Of a stretch of 64,000 bases of DNA, positions 47,031 to 58,089 are shown piece by piece. The stretch comes from Siphonodentalium dalli (Eukaryota > Mollusca > Scaphopoda > Gadilida > Siphonodentaliidae): the NCBI GenBank assembly GCA_032622095.1, contig CP136061.1:119920754-119984753 (forward strand). The letters are read 5' to 3'. The position numbers and the translations under genes were made by a program. Numbering within the stretch: position 1 is the first letter of the stretch; each line of letters opens with the position of its first letter. The notes beneath the pieces are model-generated. The model was given only the letters and a program-made list of their open reading frames with translations, ran no database searches and was not told the DNA's origin.

Positions 47031-47441
47031 TACTCAATCCGATCAGACGCTCCTAAATTACTATTTCTTTGGCTTCAGGGGTAAACAATACGATTCGAGT
47101 CGAGGAACCCACCCGTCAAAGCTCCGAGCGATTAGATATAAATTTTTGAAGTTTGCGATTTCTATTGTTTGTGCGACAGAACTTGCCGGTCAGACGGACG
47201 GTCTTTTATATATAGATAGATAACTTTGAAATCAAGTGGTAAAGTTATCTAATCACTTGATTTTGGAGTTATCCATCTTTATCTGCAAGAACTGTCCCAC
47301 AAACAATAGAAATCGCTAACTTCAAAAATCGATATCTAATCACATGAGCTTTGATGGGTAGGTTCCTAGACTCTAATCAAATATTTTTTACCCTCGAAGC
47401 CAAAGAAATAGTAAATTAGAAGCGTCTGATCGGATTAAGTA
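47031..47441. repeat. ~410-bp hairpin element
   Basis: The left arm (47031-47235) starts tactcaatccgatcagacgc. The right arm (47240-47441) is its reverse complement with about 15-20% change, through 'tactatttctttggcttc', 'gatttctattgtttgtg' and 'ggataact.caaaatcaagtg'. Relatives lie at 9290-9540 and 62200-62490. It has the layout of a foldback transposon without coding capacity. 47450-48070 holds nothing recognisable. Confidence 0.8.
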
Positions 47442-48247
47442 TAAAAAACTTATTGAACTAGGTGTTGCGTAATTGTAACTACATGTACTATCTACATCTA
47501 ACCTACCCATAAACTATTGGCATAACCTGGTGTATCGCGTAGCAACAGACGATGAGCATAGGTCAAGTACTCAACAGTGAACTGTCAGTATAAATATGTA
47601 CAACAATAACAGACAAGAAAACCATAGTCAGAAATGGTAACGCCACCAAGATCATATTATTAGCCATAAATATAAATTATAATATAATTATAATATAAAA
47701 TATTATTCATTAGTTAGCGCCTATATTAGCGCTTGTTAAATACCATCTAATAAATATTCATCTTATTCACAACTTTAAGGAGTCCTTCTGGCACACGAGA
47801 ATATTTATCGCCGTTTGATTTGCACCAAGTGAACTCGGCGCATATATAATTGATAGAACTGACCTTTATTATGATGATCGTGTCGTTATTTGTTTAAGAT
47901 ACGAATCAATTGACATATACGCAACGTTCCCTATTAAAATCTATATATATCGCCCATTTTAGGGGACCTTCGCGAATTCGGGGACTTCCGCAAAGTGAAC
48001 TCCACAAATCGGGACCTACTGCAAATCGTGGCACCCAATGCAATTTGTAAACAAATACGATTGACATGCGTTTATGGGTGATTCTACGGTAACTGAGCAA
48101 TTTGAGTATCCCGGTACATCAGAATTACAAACTTCGTTCTGTGGTGTATGATAGGGCACACTATGTGTAGTTAGACAGAAATATTCGAGAAATGTGGTTG
48201 GTAAAAATTATTTGCCGATTATTTTCTCATTTTGTCTGTTTTAGACC

Positions 48248-48664
48248 GTTAGTGTAAACCAGAACGTCATTACACTAACGCACTTTATCATCAGTTCAAG
48301 CAGGCACCACATGTATAGTTACGAAGATATGGCCATTTATTATGGTTATTCGCGTTCCTTGGCAACTTCGCAATTTTCGGAGTGCCGGGGAGGTTCTAGT
48401 TCTGAAAATAAAAGCTTCATCTGAATTTTCGAGGCACAAACATGTGTATTTTTTCGCCCATTCTTCGGAACACTTGAATATTCTCGGACGTAACCACTTT
48501 CATGGGGAATAATGATTCATATTATATTAAACACCCACGAAGAATAAATCGATGGAATGGGAGATTCATTGTGTTATATATTTCGGATAACTCGGCTGAT
48601 AATCCTTAGCGTTAGTGTAATGACGATTTTGTTAGTGTAATGACGCACCGTTAGTGTAATGACG
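48248..48664. repeat. Left subterminal motif cluster
   Basis: One partial direct, one exact inverted and three exact direct copies of gttagtgtaatgacg; the last three are spaced 20 and 19 bp apart. Probable transposase-binding array (inferred). Confidence 0.65.
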
Positions 48665-50337
48665 TTATATCCTCCTGTTGGACAGTAGATGGCTGATGAA
48701 ATGACCATGCGACACCAGTGGTGCATGTACATATTATACGATACCTATTATAACCATTTATATGTGTTTTTGGGGTAAGTGTGGACATTATGATGAACAG
48801 AGAGGTATGTTGCTGTCAGATGTGTAACAAGCCCGTAGCTAATCCGATACTTCTACTGATGGTTAGTGGTCGCTATTGACCATCAGCAGAAGGCTTTGAT
48901 TTGGATTATCCCGTAGCCAGCTTTTGTGGTGGGCGGTTAAAAATTACGAATCTGATGCCGAATGCGCGTAGTGTAGAGTACGAGGTTGTGCGTGTGGCCC
49001 CATCCTGCGGATTGGGTCCGGTACCCACCCCATGCAGCCCCCCCTGGGAAAATATGTGTATACTCAGTGCACCGAGAGCGATTCTGGGCCTCAATTTCGA
49101 ATCTCTAATTGAGAAAAACAATCAGTTTAAGGTGCCAATATAGAAGCTAAATTCCTGGGCGGCCTCCATCGGGGAACTTTGTGAAACATCACTGCTTTGA
49201 TATGATTCTGGAGCCCATCAGTGTCGATTTCGATTTTCTATATTTCATTGAAAATGCAATCAATTAAAGATGTCAATGAAGCCAAATTGCGTCAATGTGT
49301 GGTGCGCGAAATAAGGGGCCCGGTGTGGGCCTTCCCTGGAATTTTTGTTGTAAACGTCAATGTTCGAATTCTGACAGCGATTCCGGACCCATATGAAGCG
49401 TCAACTTCGAGTTTCTAACTCAGGAAAAATATAGAAGTTTAAAGGAGACCAGGGTTTCACGTTCTAAACTTATGAGTGTTCGCGAGAGTTACTTCGTGCG
49501 GATTGCCTTCTCCCTTAAAGTGCTGAAAACTTCCACCCCTCCCCTCTCCAACAAAAATCTGGTGATGATAGGGAACAACTGGATACATAATTGCGGAGAC
49601 AACCTTCCCACCATTTATTCCCGTCCCTGCCGGTCAAACACAAGTAATTGTTGCATGTATGTATCTTCGAGGGTGGGGATAATTTTCCCGGGTATAGGTT
49701 GTCATAACATTTGCTGGCCTTCTCCACACGTAAACCGTGGTGGGCGAATCCGATACAGCTCAGGATATTTTGGTCCAAGAAACCTTATGAAGATACAATC
49801 GAACTATTATGTGTGTTATATGAAAATGACAGCACTCTTCTCTTTTTTCGAATGTTAAATGACAACTTGGAACTAGGTATATTAGCAACTAACCCGAATT
49901 GTTTCTGACCGCAGAAGGACCATGGCGCTGTTACATGGTGTAATACCAGGTACCCATAGTTAGGCCGTGGACATGCACATTGTCTGTAGTATATCATGGA
50001 TTCATACGATGTCCATATGTACTTTAGGTTATATGGACACATCGGACAGTTATGCCACGTATCCACCTACACATATTTGACCAATGCCCTATATAAAGAT
50101 CATTGGTGGTGGTCCCTTTGAATATTCCATGCACCAATGCCACAGGCTGGCCATGGACCGGGAGTCATATATGTAGGTCATGGGACACAAGTCGATCAAG
50201 GTATGATATGACATTGTACCCAAGAATGGGCAGGTGTCTATACGTAGGACATTTAAGGACCCAGCCCCGTGTACATGATATATCTACGTCATGGACAGAG
50301 AAAAGTATGTTGACGATGCCTTTGTGGAAAGAAAAAT

Positions 50338-50630
50338 AATTGTTTTCATCGACAAAATGCTACATGGTGCAGTTTATTTTGTTAAAATTGCCATAATAGC
50401 AGTCATATGTCATATTTTCGATTTCGGGTATGTCCCTAGCAACCGTTATCACACTGGTAGGTAAGAAATATGGTAATTTTCCTGTCAGATCCACACTGAT
50501 AACAACTATTATAAATGTTTTCACCATTAAAATGATACATGGCGTATTTTAGTTTGTTAAAACTGCCATAATATTAGTCATATGTGCTTTTATTCGATGT
50601 TGGGCAGTTGCCTAGCAACAGTTGCTAAGG
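50338..50630 (+). repeat. Direct repeat inside the 3.5-kb element
   Basis: 50338-50462 and 50517-50630 share 'tacatgg(t/c)g', 'tttgttaaaa(t/c)tgccataat', 'agtcatatgt' and 'cctagcaac(c/a)gtt'. It is non-coding. Confidence 0.6.
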
Positions 50631-50780
50631 AAGGACCTGCCGCCATTGCCTCCATATCTGAAAATGATGAGTAGTGCACGGGGAACATATATGCCAAGTT
50701 TCATGATTGTATCACATTTTGCACAATTGTTACACCATGAGCCTGACTATAATGAAAACCTCGTTATTACACAAACGCAG

Positions 50781-51190
50781 CGTCATTACATTAACACAAA
50801 CAACGTTAGTGTAATGACGCGTTAACTAGTGTAATGACGATTTCGCGTTCATCATGTGATAACATTTTTGAATATCGACAACCAAACCAATCAACTAGTT
50901 TATGAACACGCTAATTACCTCAGACGCTTTTATCAAAACTGTTTATTGTTCAGTCAATGCATATAGTATTTTAGTGTTCCGCGTTAGTGTAATGACGGTG
51001 AATAAATATACGGTACAAAATCCGGAGATTCAAATGTTAATTTCCCTGAGAATTTCACGAATACTCAGGAAACATATTTTTTTTATTGTTAACATGGAAG
51101 TTTCCATTCACGTTGCGACAGATGTGATATACAACTGACACCAAAGGGAAACGTGGCAACCCATTATAGGCTCGCGTTAGTGTAATGATT
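50781..51190. repeat. Right subterminal motif cluster
   Basis: Copies of gttagtgtaatgacg at 50781 (inverted, one change), 50805 (exact), 50825 (two changes at the start), 50983 (exact) and 51176 (last two bases changed). Confidence 0.65.
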
Positions 51191-51966
51191 CTGGATCATG
51201 GGACAACGTTTTTGGGACAAATAGATAGCTTTTTGTTGGATGCTTCGTTGGTATCTGTGTAATTTTGGTGGCATTAGATTCCTTGCAAAATTCCAGACCA
51301 GAAGGTGGATTTCTGTTTTGAATACACATTCACCAGTGCATAAGAAAAATCGGATAAATTGGGCGTGTCTGCTCTGGGACATGCAGTTTCGTGGTATCTT
51401 GCCGGTTATCGTCATGCCTAAGACCCATACCGGAGTATGGTAGTCACTTAATTTTGGTATCTAATTAATGCCTGGATTCTGAGTTTTAAAATGATGGCCA
51501 TTGTACTTGCTCGTGATGAGCAGTGCTTGTCTTGTGGTGAATTGTGCCCATAGGACAATGTTTTGCTCAGTTACCGTAGAATCACCCTTTAACGAGGTGA
51601 GCTTTAATTAAACGAAAGAAGCATTCTACATAAACTATTTGTCATGGACTCAGCCAGTGTGCCATATATATGTGTCAACTAAGGTCGCTTTGCGTGGTAA
51701 AAGTGAAAGTGGAAAATCCTATTGAAAATGAAACTGAAAGTAGCCTACAATTTTGGGAAATTCCGCGGCAGATTGCAGTGAATCTATACTATTATATTGG
51801 AAGTGAATGTACAATTCCTGGAATTCTATCAGATATCCCGACTCTGCTCGTTTTCGTGATCATAGGTTATATAGGCCCTATATGACCACGAAAACTAGTC
51901 GAGTCGCGATACATCCATCGGTACAAACACATTGTGTATACGATACAATTTTCACTTGATGACCAG

Positions 51967-53063
51967 AAAATAAAAGATCGCGGTTAATCCAAGTCTCCAA
52001 CAGAACAGACATGCGCGCTCCAATTAAAATTACCCACAATTCACTTCACTACACAGGGGTCCCAAAGGGTTATACATTATTTTCAGGCGATCAGAGTATT
52101 TATATTTTCAACAACATATTATTACACCAGTGACTTTAAGTTTACAATTTCAGCATGTCCTGACCCTATGAATACGATTTATCATATTTTCAAAAACGTA
52201 TTATACACCGGTGCCGTTAACTTTACACTTTCAGCATATACGTGATTCTATTGGTACGATTGATTAAGGTACAAAAAAACATATCCAAGAATATATTTCT
52301 CCATTCGACCATGAGTCTATACATATCTGTACACTAGTGTCCACCCACTTCGTGGCGGGAATAACCTTACAAATTCGCAACTGAAGACTGTCTACTACTA
52401 TAGCTCATGTATTAAATCAATCCCCGGCCACCTGCCCCCTGTGCATAATAACTGTTTCATTTGTACCGCGCACTTCCGCGTAGTTCTGCGCAGTTCCGCG
52501 CACTGTTTCGAGGTGCCGGTATACTACGGGTTTATCGAGTACGCTATTTTATAAACAAACTTTTGTCAATAGCCGTTTTGGTCAAACTAAACCTTTTTCG
52601 ACCGTGACAGCAGATCCGAATAGTAGCTAAGATGTATTTAGATAGAATTATCAAAAGAATTTGACCGATTAGGGTGCATTTTAAAAGAATCGAGTGGAGA
52701 AATCTTGCTGACATTTTCATAAAACACGCCGATAATTCCAGAAGATAAAAGATGGCGGTTATCACAATAGAACAGGCATAATATTACCCATAATTCACCT
52801 CACTATACCAGGGGGCTCCCAACGGGTTATATATTATTTTCAGGCTATCAGATTATTTATATTTTCAACAACATATTATTACACCGGTGACTTTAAGATT
52901 ACAATTTCAGCCTGTCCTGACTATCGATACGATTGAGTCATATTTTCAAAAACATATTATACACCGGTGGCGTTAACTTTACAATTTCAGCATCTACGTG
53001 ATTCTATCGGTACGATTTGAGTAAGGTACAACAAAAAAATCTTCGCCCACTCGACCACAGAAT
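51967..53063 (+). repeat. Two ~330-bp direct repeats, each with internal repeats
   Basis: 51967-52315 and 52742-53063 run in parallel ('gataaaagat(c/g)gcggtta', 'gggttata.attattttcagg', 'cgtgattctat'). Each contains two ~85-bp units with 'ttttcaacaacatattatta', 'acacc.gtg' and 'acaatttcagc'. The spacer 52316-52741 has no gene. Confidence 0.8.
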
Positions 53064-53134
53064 TGGAGACTACCACTGAATATGAAAAACAGCCACACTA
53101 GAAACACCACATGGTGGCGTAATAATCCCCAATT

Positions 53135-53500
53135 TCATACTATCAGCACCCCAATATATCCAAAGTCTTTCCCGGAACTCGGGAGTATTTTTGAACTCGG
53201 GAGTATTTTTATGTATAATTATTTTTATTTAATCAGTATTTTTGCACATTAATATATGGTCACATAGCATGAATGTTAGGTCACTTGAAGGGCTTGCTTA
53301 CCTCGAATGGTGTACTTATTGACTTAAAATCAGGGGGGGGGGCCCTATTTTCATATTATCAGCATCCCTGTCCCATCCTCAGTCTAGTATTTTTATTTTT
53401 ATTAAATCAGCATCTCTTGCACAGATCTATAGTATTTCCATGGTCATATATAGGGCCAAGTTGGCGTCACCGAGGGCTTGCTTCCCCATATGGTGCGTCT
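53135..53500 (+). repeat. Diverged tandem pair
   Basis: 53135-53310 and 53340-53500 share 'ttttcatactatcagca'-like starts, 'tttttattt(a)aatcag', 'tggtcata' and 'gggcttgctt.cc'. A 10-G run (53333-53342) sits between them. Confidence 0.55.
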
Positions 53501-53745
53501 GTGTACTGGAAATTGAATAAAATAAAGTCGCCCGGACCAATACAGACGTTAGTGCTATTGCGAGTCGCCCCGACTAATACAGAAGGCAATGCTATCCCAT
53601 GCAAGTCAGTAATTTTGATAAAGTTAGGCTAACTCCCTATATACCCATCAAATCAATGAAAACAGTAGGTGGTATGACAATATGAGTTAAGGTCGAGTTA
53701 TGGATAAACCCATTTATTTCAGCAGGGTGTTTAGTTACATGTAAC

Positions 53746-53825
53746 CATGAATTGCGCTTATGTATTGCGCTTAAGCGCAAATAATTACGTTTAAGCGCAA
53801 ATAATTACGATTAAGCGCAAATAAT
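53746..53825 (+). repeat. Short tandem repeat with aagcgcaaataattacg
   Basis: Three units of about 23 bp containing the palindrome gcgcttaagcgc; the same palindrome occurs at 7751-7762. Confidence 0.75.
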
Positions 53826-53829
53826 GTCT

Positions 53830-56230
53830 AAACTAAAGCCAACACGAGTTCAACATCAAGTATATGTGAAATCCACCGCATGTGCGTTCGGTTGTTATCG
53901 CTTTCCGCGTTCGGAGATAAACAATGTATTTCACTTTTGGACTAGAAAAACCGTCCGATATTCGGGATTAGAGTTTCCGGATTACAGAGGTAATTTTTAG
54001 TAATTTGAGGTTTTACTGTATATTATATGTAAATCAATTATCAGCCGATACATCACATTTAGCATTTAATGGCATTTTATAGTATCCCATCGATTGTTTA
54101 TTCGGAAACTTCTGTAGTTTATGGTAAAATCAGTTAAAAGTTAAAAACATTGCTCCGAGTAGGAGAACTCCTGAGAAATGACATGCATTCTTTCAGAGAC
54201 CATATCTAGTTTTGTTTCAGAGCATTTCTAAATCTGGAGAAATTCTGTTACCCTCGTCTGTAGTTTACTAACATGACTTATATCAGTCACATATATAAAG
54301 ATTGTGCATAAAAGTAGTGCGGGTAGGCAGTGGTGCGCGTTACCCGGGTATCATCCCAAACTCCAAACTTGCGAGTGATGCGCGTTACACGCCGCTGTTG
54401 ATTATTATATACTTACTCCTCATTGACGCTGCGAGCTGAGACCATTCCTCTCAGTCCCATCTGGACTGGTACTGTGAAGTCCACGTTGTCGCCCCAGCCA
54501 TTATGTTCACTGTATTCACAGTTTGTGGGGCATTTACCTGAAATAATTTGGACTTGAATGGTTTATGTAGGTGCATGTCGAATAAATTAGTTTTCCATTC
54601 AACACTCCTGAGGAAGGAGGGGGGGTATTACGTATTTGTTGCTATGCTGGTTTATGTTTACGTGCTCTACCGATATATTTTCAGATTATTTGCTAGTTGA
54701 CGTGGCATGATGCATACTTCAGCTATTTTTGTGTCGCGTGTTCTCACAATATTCCACACGAAGAGACATGCAATGTACGACCAAAAAGAAGGTAGTAATA
54801 TTTGCCCTAAAATCGGGGGGGGGGGGGAAATACAAAAATTTGCAGGAAGATATGCCGAGGTGGAAGAGTGGTCCCAGAGGCAAAAAACGCATCTTTTACA
54901 ACCTCATGCAATTTGTTTTACTAAAGAACTTGTGTCCATATTTGACATTTATAACATTTAAAACATATTATAACTGCTAAAACAATCTAAAACACAATAT
55001 TTATGTTACTAGGGACCTCATATGGGCCTTATTGATGGCATTGAGCTATGGCATATGGGCCGGTGAGGTGAACAAAGTTCCTTCCAGACATCCTTTGGAA
55101 AGAAGCTTCGAGAAATGCAAAATTTAGTTATATAAATTTGTCCCGGCCGATGTAACTAAGACATTTAAGCCTCGATCATTGTGTGCAGAGAACAAGAGCG
55201 AGCAAATGTCCCTAACATCAATGTGACTATCAATGGCTAGAAAATGACACGTCAGTGATCAAACTAATGAAGTTAATTATTTGCATATGTATCAACTCAG
55301 ATTATCTTGAGATCATGGATCTGTTACTCTCACAACAACTGAAGTATCCAAGTCTGGCATAGTGACTGCTTGTCATTTAGTATAACAGAAGTTGCTCCAC
55401 TAGGCTAACAGAAATGGTTGATTGACCGACTAAACAGTAAATAGTTAGAGAAATTATGGAATTGTGTGTACCAAGCACAATTACCTAGGTTTGAAGACAT
55501 CAGCAATTTATAAAATAATATTTCCAATTGCAGCCTGGTAAATATCCTCTCTGTGAATATTTTCAAAATATGTCAACTCTAGGTTGAATTGGAGCTTAAT
55601 AACCGATATGTCATAGATATGTCTATAAAATGTCGACAGCGACTCGACAGTGAAGATTGAGTTCACTGTCCTGAGAGGTTATAAGCTTAAAATTTATTGC
55701 CGTCAAAATAGCTCAAAACACACGTTTGGCTCATCTAATAGCTTGCCACCGGATCCGCATATAATAATCATATATAAATACATAATGACGGAGATTTTGT
55801 TTTACCATCTACAAATATGTAATTGTGTACCGTATACGTCGGTCGAGCCCACTATATATTACGTTATATATATCTTAATGATTAACTGATCACGGGCACA
55901 TTATGACATGTAGAACACTAATTGTAACTTTATTCAGAGTCTCGTCAGTTATTTGTATAAGTGATAATGAAACCTAACCGATAATTTTGGACGGGGAGTA
56001 TAGGGGCGTTTAATGAGGCATGTGCGTCGGCTCCACCAGGCAATATAGAGTGGAATGTGGGTTGTTATACCATTCCCCGTGTGTGTTCGATCGGGGGTAT
56101 ATCCCATGAAGACAATTATATGTATATATTATTACATTTGCTAAAATACAGGCCAAGGAAGCATTCCAAATATAATTCCAATAATATGAGATTGCCTTAG
56201 CCGTTTAATGCAACTCCCCCCCCCCCCCCC
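53830..56230. other. No gene recognised
   Basis: AT-rich sequence with a 13-G run at 54817-54829 and a C run at 56216-56230. Open frames at 54707-54961 are disturbed by the G run and show no family motif. Confidence 0.35.
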
Positions 56231-56259
56231 AATTAAAAACTATGAAAATACCGCACATT

Positions 56260-58060
56260 GGATGAGGTGTACTTTATTCTTGCATGATGTGCGTCCCAAT
56301 AAACCAAAATCGTACAAACGATCTGTGTGGAATTGCTCAAACGGCAATTATAATAGATTAAACTGTGATAAGAGTCGTTACTTTTTGCGCAACGCGGATG
56401 ATTTTGATAACTACTTTTGTCATCTAGAAACCTTCTAGAAATCTTTCTTTCCGAAAACAATCGAAGTTTGGAGCTGCTTGGCAAAAGACATAAAACAAAA
56501 ATCTTACAAGGCTTTCAAATCAACAGTTCTCCCCAAGAGAAAAAAATCATCTCATGTATATCTCTGTGACCCGACAAACAAATATTATATACTGTCGAAT
56601 TAGAAATAAGTGTAGTAATCTGAACCATGATAAAGTTGAAAACCACATTGGTGATAACCCCACGTGTACTTGTGGAAACCCTGTGGAAGATGCAGAACAC
56701 TTTTTCATGTATTGCACCCTTTATTCACAACAACGCATAATATAAGTTTATTGTTAACCTCCTCAATTTAGGAGAGCATATACACAAATGACAATTATAT
56801 ACAATTTTAAGTTACATAATTATGCATGCAAATGTTATACTAGTCACAATATTAATATAACAGTGTTTATGCCATGTCACACGCATGGGGCCAGGTCTGA
56901 TATTTTCAAATTCCATGTGTTAAGGAGGTCGGTGATAATCTAATATAGAAATGCCAGTGTCAAAAACAAAAAACAACAAAAAACAAAAAACCTTATTAGC
57001 AATATCACATGCGTGTGATTTAGCGAAATAAAATTTCTAAATAAAATATTTATTGCAGATCAAATTTGAGTATTTGAACTTTCGAATGCGAGTCGTCATA
57101 TAAACTTGTCGAGTGAAAATTGACGAGCGTTTCATGAAATAAATTGGCAAAATCACATGCGTGTGATCGAGCGAAATAAAACTTCCAAATAAAATATTTA
57201 CTGGACATCCAAGTTGAGTATAAGAAATTGAGAATGTCTTTCGTCATATCGCCGTATCGAGTGAAATTAGACAAAGATTTCAGACATCGAATTAAGAAAG
57301 TAGCATGAAAATGGCATATTTAAGACATATGTCAGGTATAATGTGAATGTGTGTGTATAATGGATACCATGTAACACGCAAATGGCCCAGCTGAATGAAA
57401 ACAGTTTTGATGTGACAATAGGCGTGTTGCCGGGGAGTTCACAACAACGCATAGAATTGTCACATACTATGAGATCCTTTCGAGTCGCGTCCTATGAAGC
57501 GCTTCTAAAAGGAGATCTAACTTTAACCGCCAACGAAAATTGCATTCTAACAGATACAGCTTTGAAATTCATAAAATCTTCCGGACGATTTGCGACGTGC
57601 AACGAATGAGCTCATGTAGACTCACAAAATCATAACTCTGTACCATATTTGTACTTGCTGCCACAATACCCTGTTCTATTACTTACTCAAACGACCCCTT
57701 CCTATTTACCATTTCCCAAACACACCTACTAACGCTTTTCCCCACCATATACATATATATGCTGCCAGTTGTCACACTAGTCACATGTGTGTATAATTAT
57801 ACTCGTTACCCCCACCACACCACCGATTTATAATAGTTAACACCATGTAAAATATCCGTTATACTCACGCACTCAAAATATATATATTCTACCCGCCCCA
57901 CCAAAACCGGATATAAATCCAAAATAAATTGTTATATTTATGTTTCATGTATGATCTGAGGGAGCGCGAGTCCATCTAAGTTTAACAGAACTTGTCCTCC
58001 AATCCCTTATATGTAATGTATTATTTATGCATAATTACTAATAAAAATATGTTTAAATCA
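56260..58060 (+). pseudogene. LINE ORF2 C-terminus and 3' tail, split by an insertion
   Basis: The frame at 56450-56530 reads PKTIEVWSCLAKDIKQKSYK, then after frame changes 56554-56745 has RIRNKCSNLNHDKVENHI and CTCGNPVEDAEHFFMYCTLY: the C-x-C...H...C knuckle typical after LINE reverse transcriptase. Directly after SQQRI the sequence is cut by a 698-bp insert. On the far side (57440-57609) the same frame resumes with ELSHTMRSF, LLKGDLTLTANEN and KFIKSSGRF, the usual LINE ending, followed by a TGA. 57610-58060 looks like the 3' untranslated tail. The copy is 5'-truncated, and no reverse transcriptase catalytic motif is present. Confidence 0.8.
56740..57437. mobile_element. 698-bp insertion with 16-bp target duplication
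   Basis: ttcacaacaacgcata occurs at 56724-56739 and 57438-57453. Removing one copy and everything between rejoins the LINE reading frame exactly. The insert contains two diverged ~150-bp units (about 57000-57145 and 57150-57300) starting 'atcacatgcgtgtgat' and an A-rich tract (56970-56996). A 16-bp duplication is typical of target-primed retrotransposition. No inverted ends and no gene. Confidence 0.8.
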
Positions 58061-58089
58061 AATCAACTGGGAACTCTTTCAATATTGAT

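Larger units (their letters stand above)
48076..51587. mobile_element. 3.5-kb TIR element with subterminal 15-bp repeats
   Basis: The 25-bp ends are perfect inverted repeats: gggtgattctacggtaactg+agcaa at 48076-48100, mirrored at 51563-51587. TTA lies one base outside each end (48072-48074 and 51589-51591), so a 3-bp target duplication is possible. The motif gttagtgtaatgacg is exact at 48266-48280 (inverted), 48611-48625, 48631-48645, 48650-48664, 50805-50819 and 50983-50997. Near copies lie at 48248, 50781 (inverted), 50825 and 51176. None was noticed outside the element. No transposase motif is seen, so it is probably non-autonomous. Superfamily unassigned; GGG ends with TTA would suit PIF/Harbinger. 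Confidence 0.85.

Noticed and set aside
49472-49858. 128-codon frame inside the 3.5-kb element as its transposase
   Set aside because: No DDE, zinc-finger or helix-turn-helix pattern; the frame is mixed with stops on both sides.
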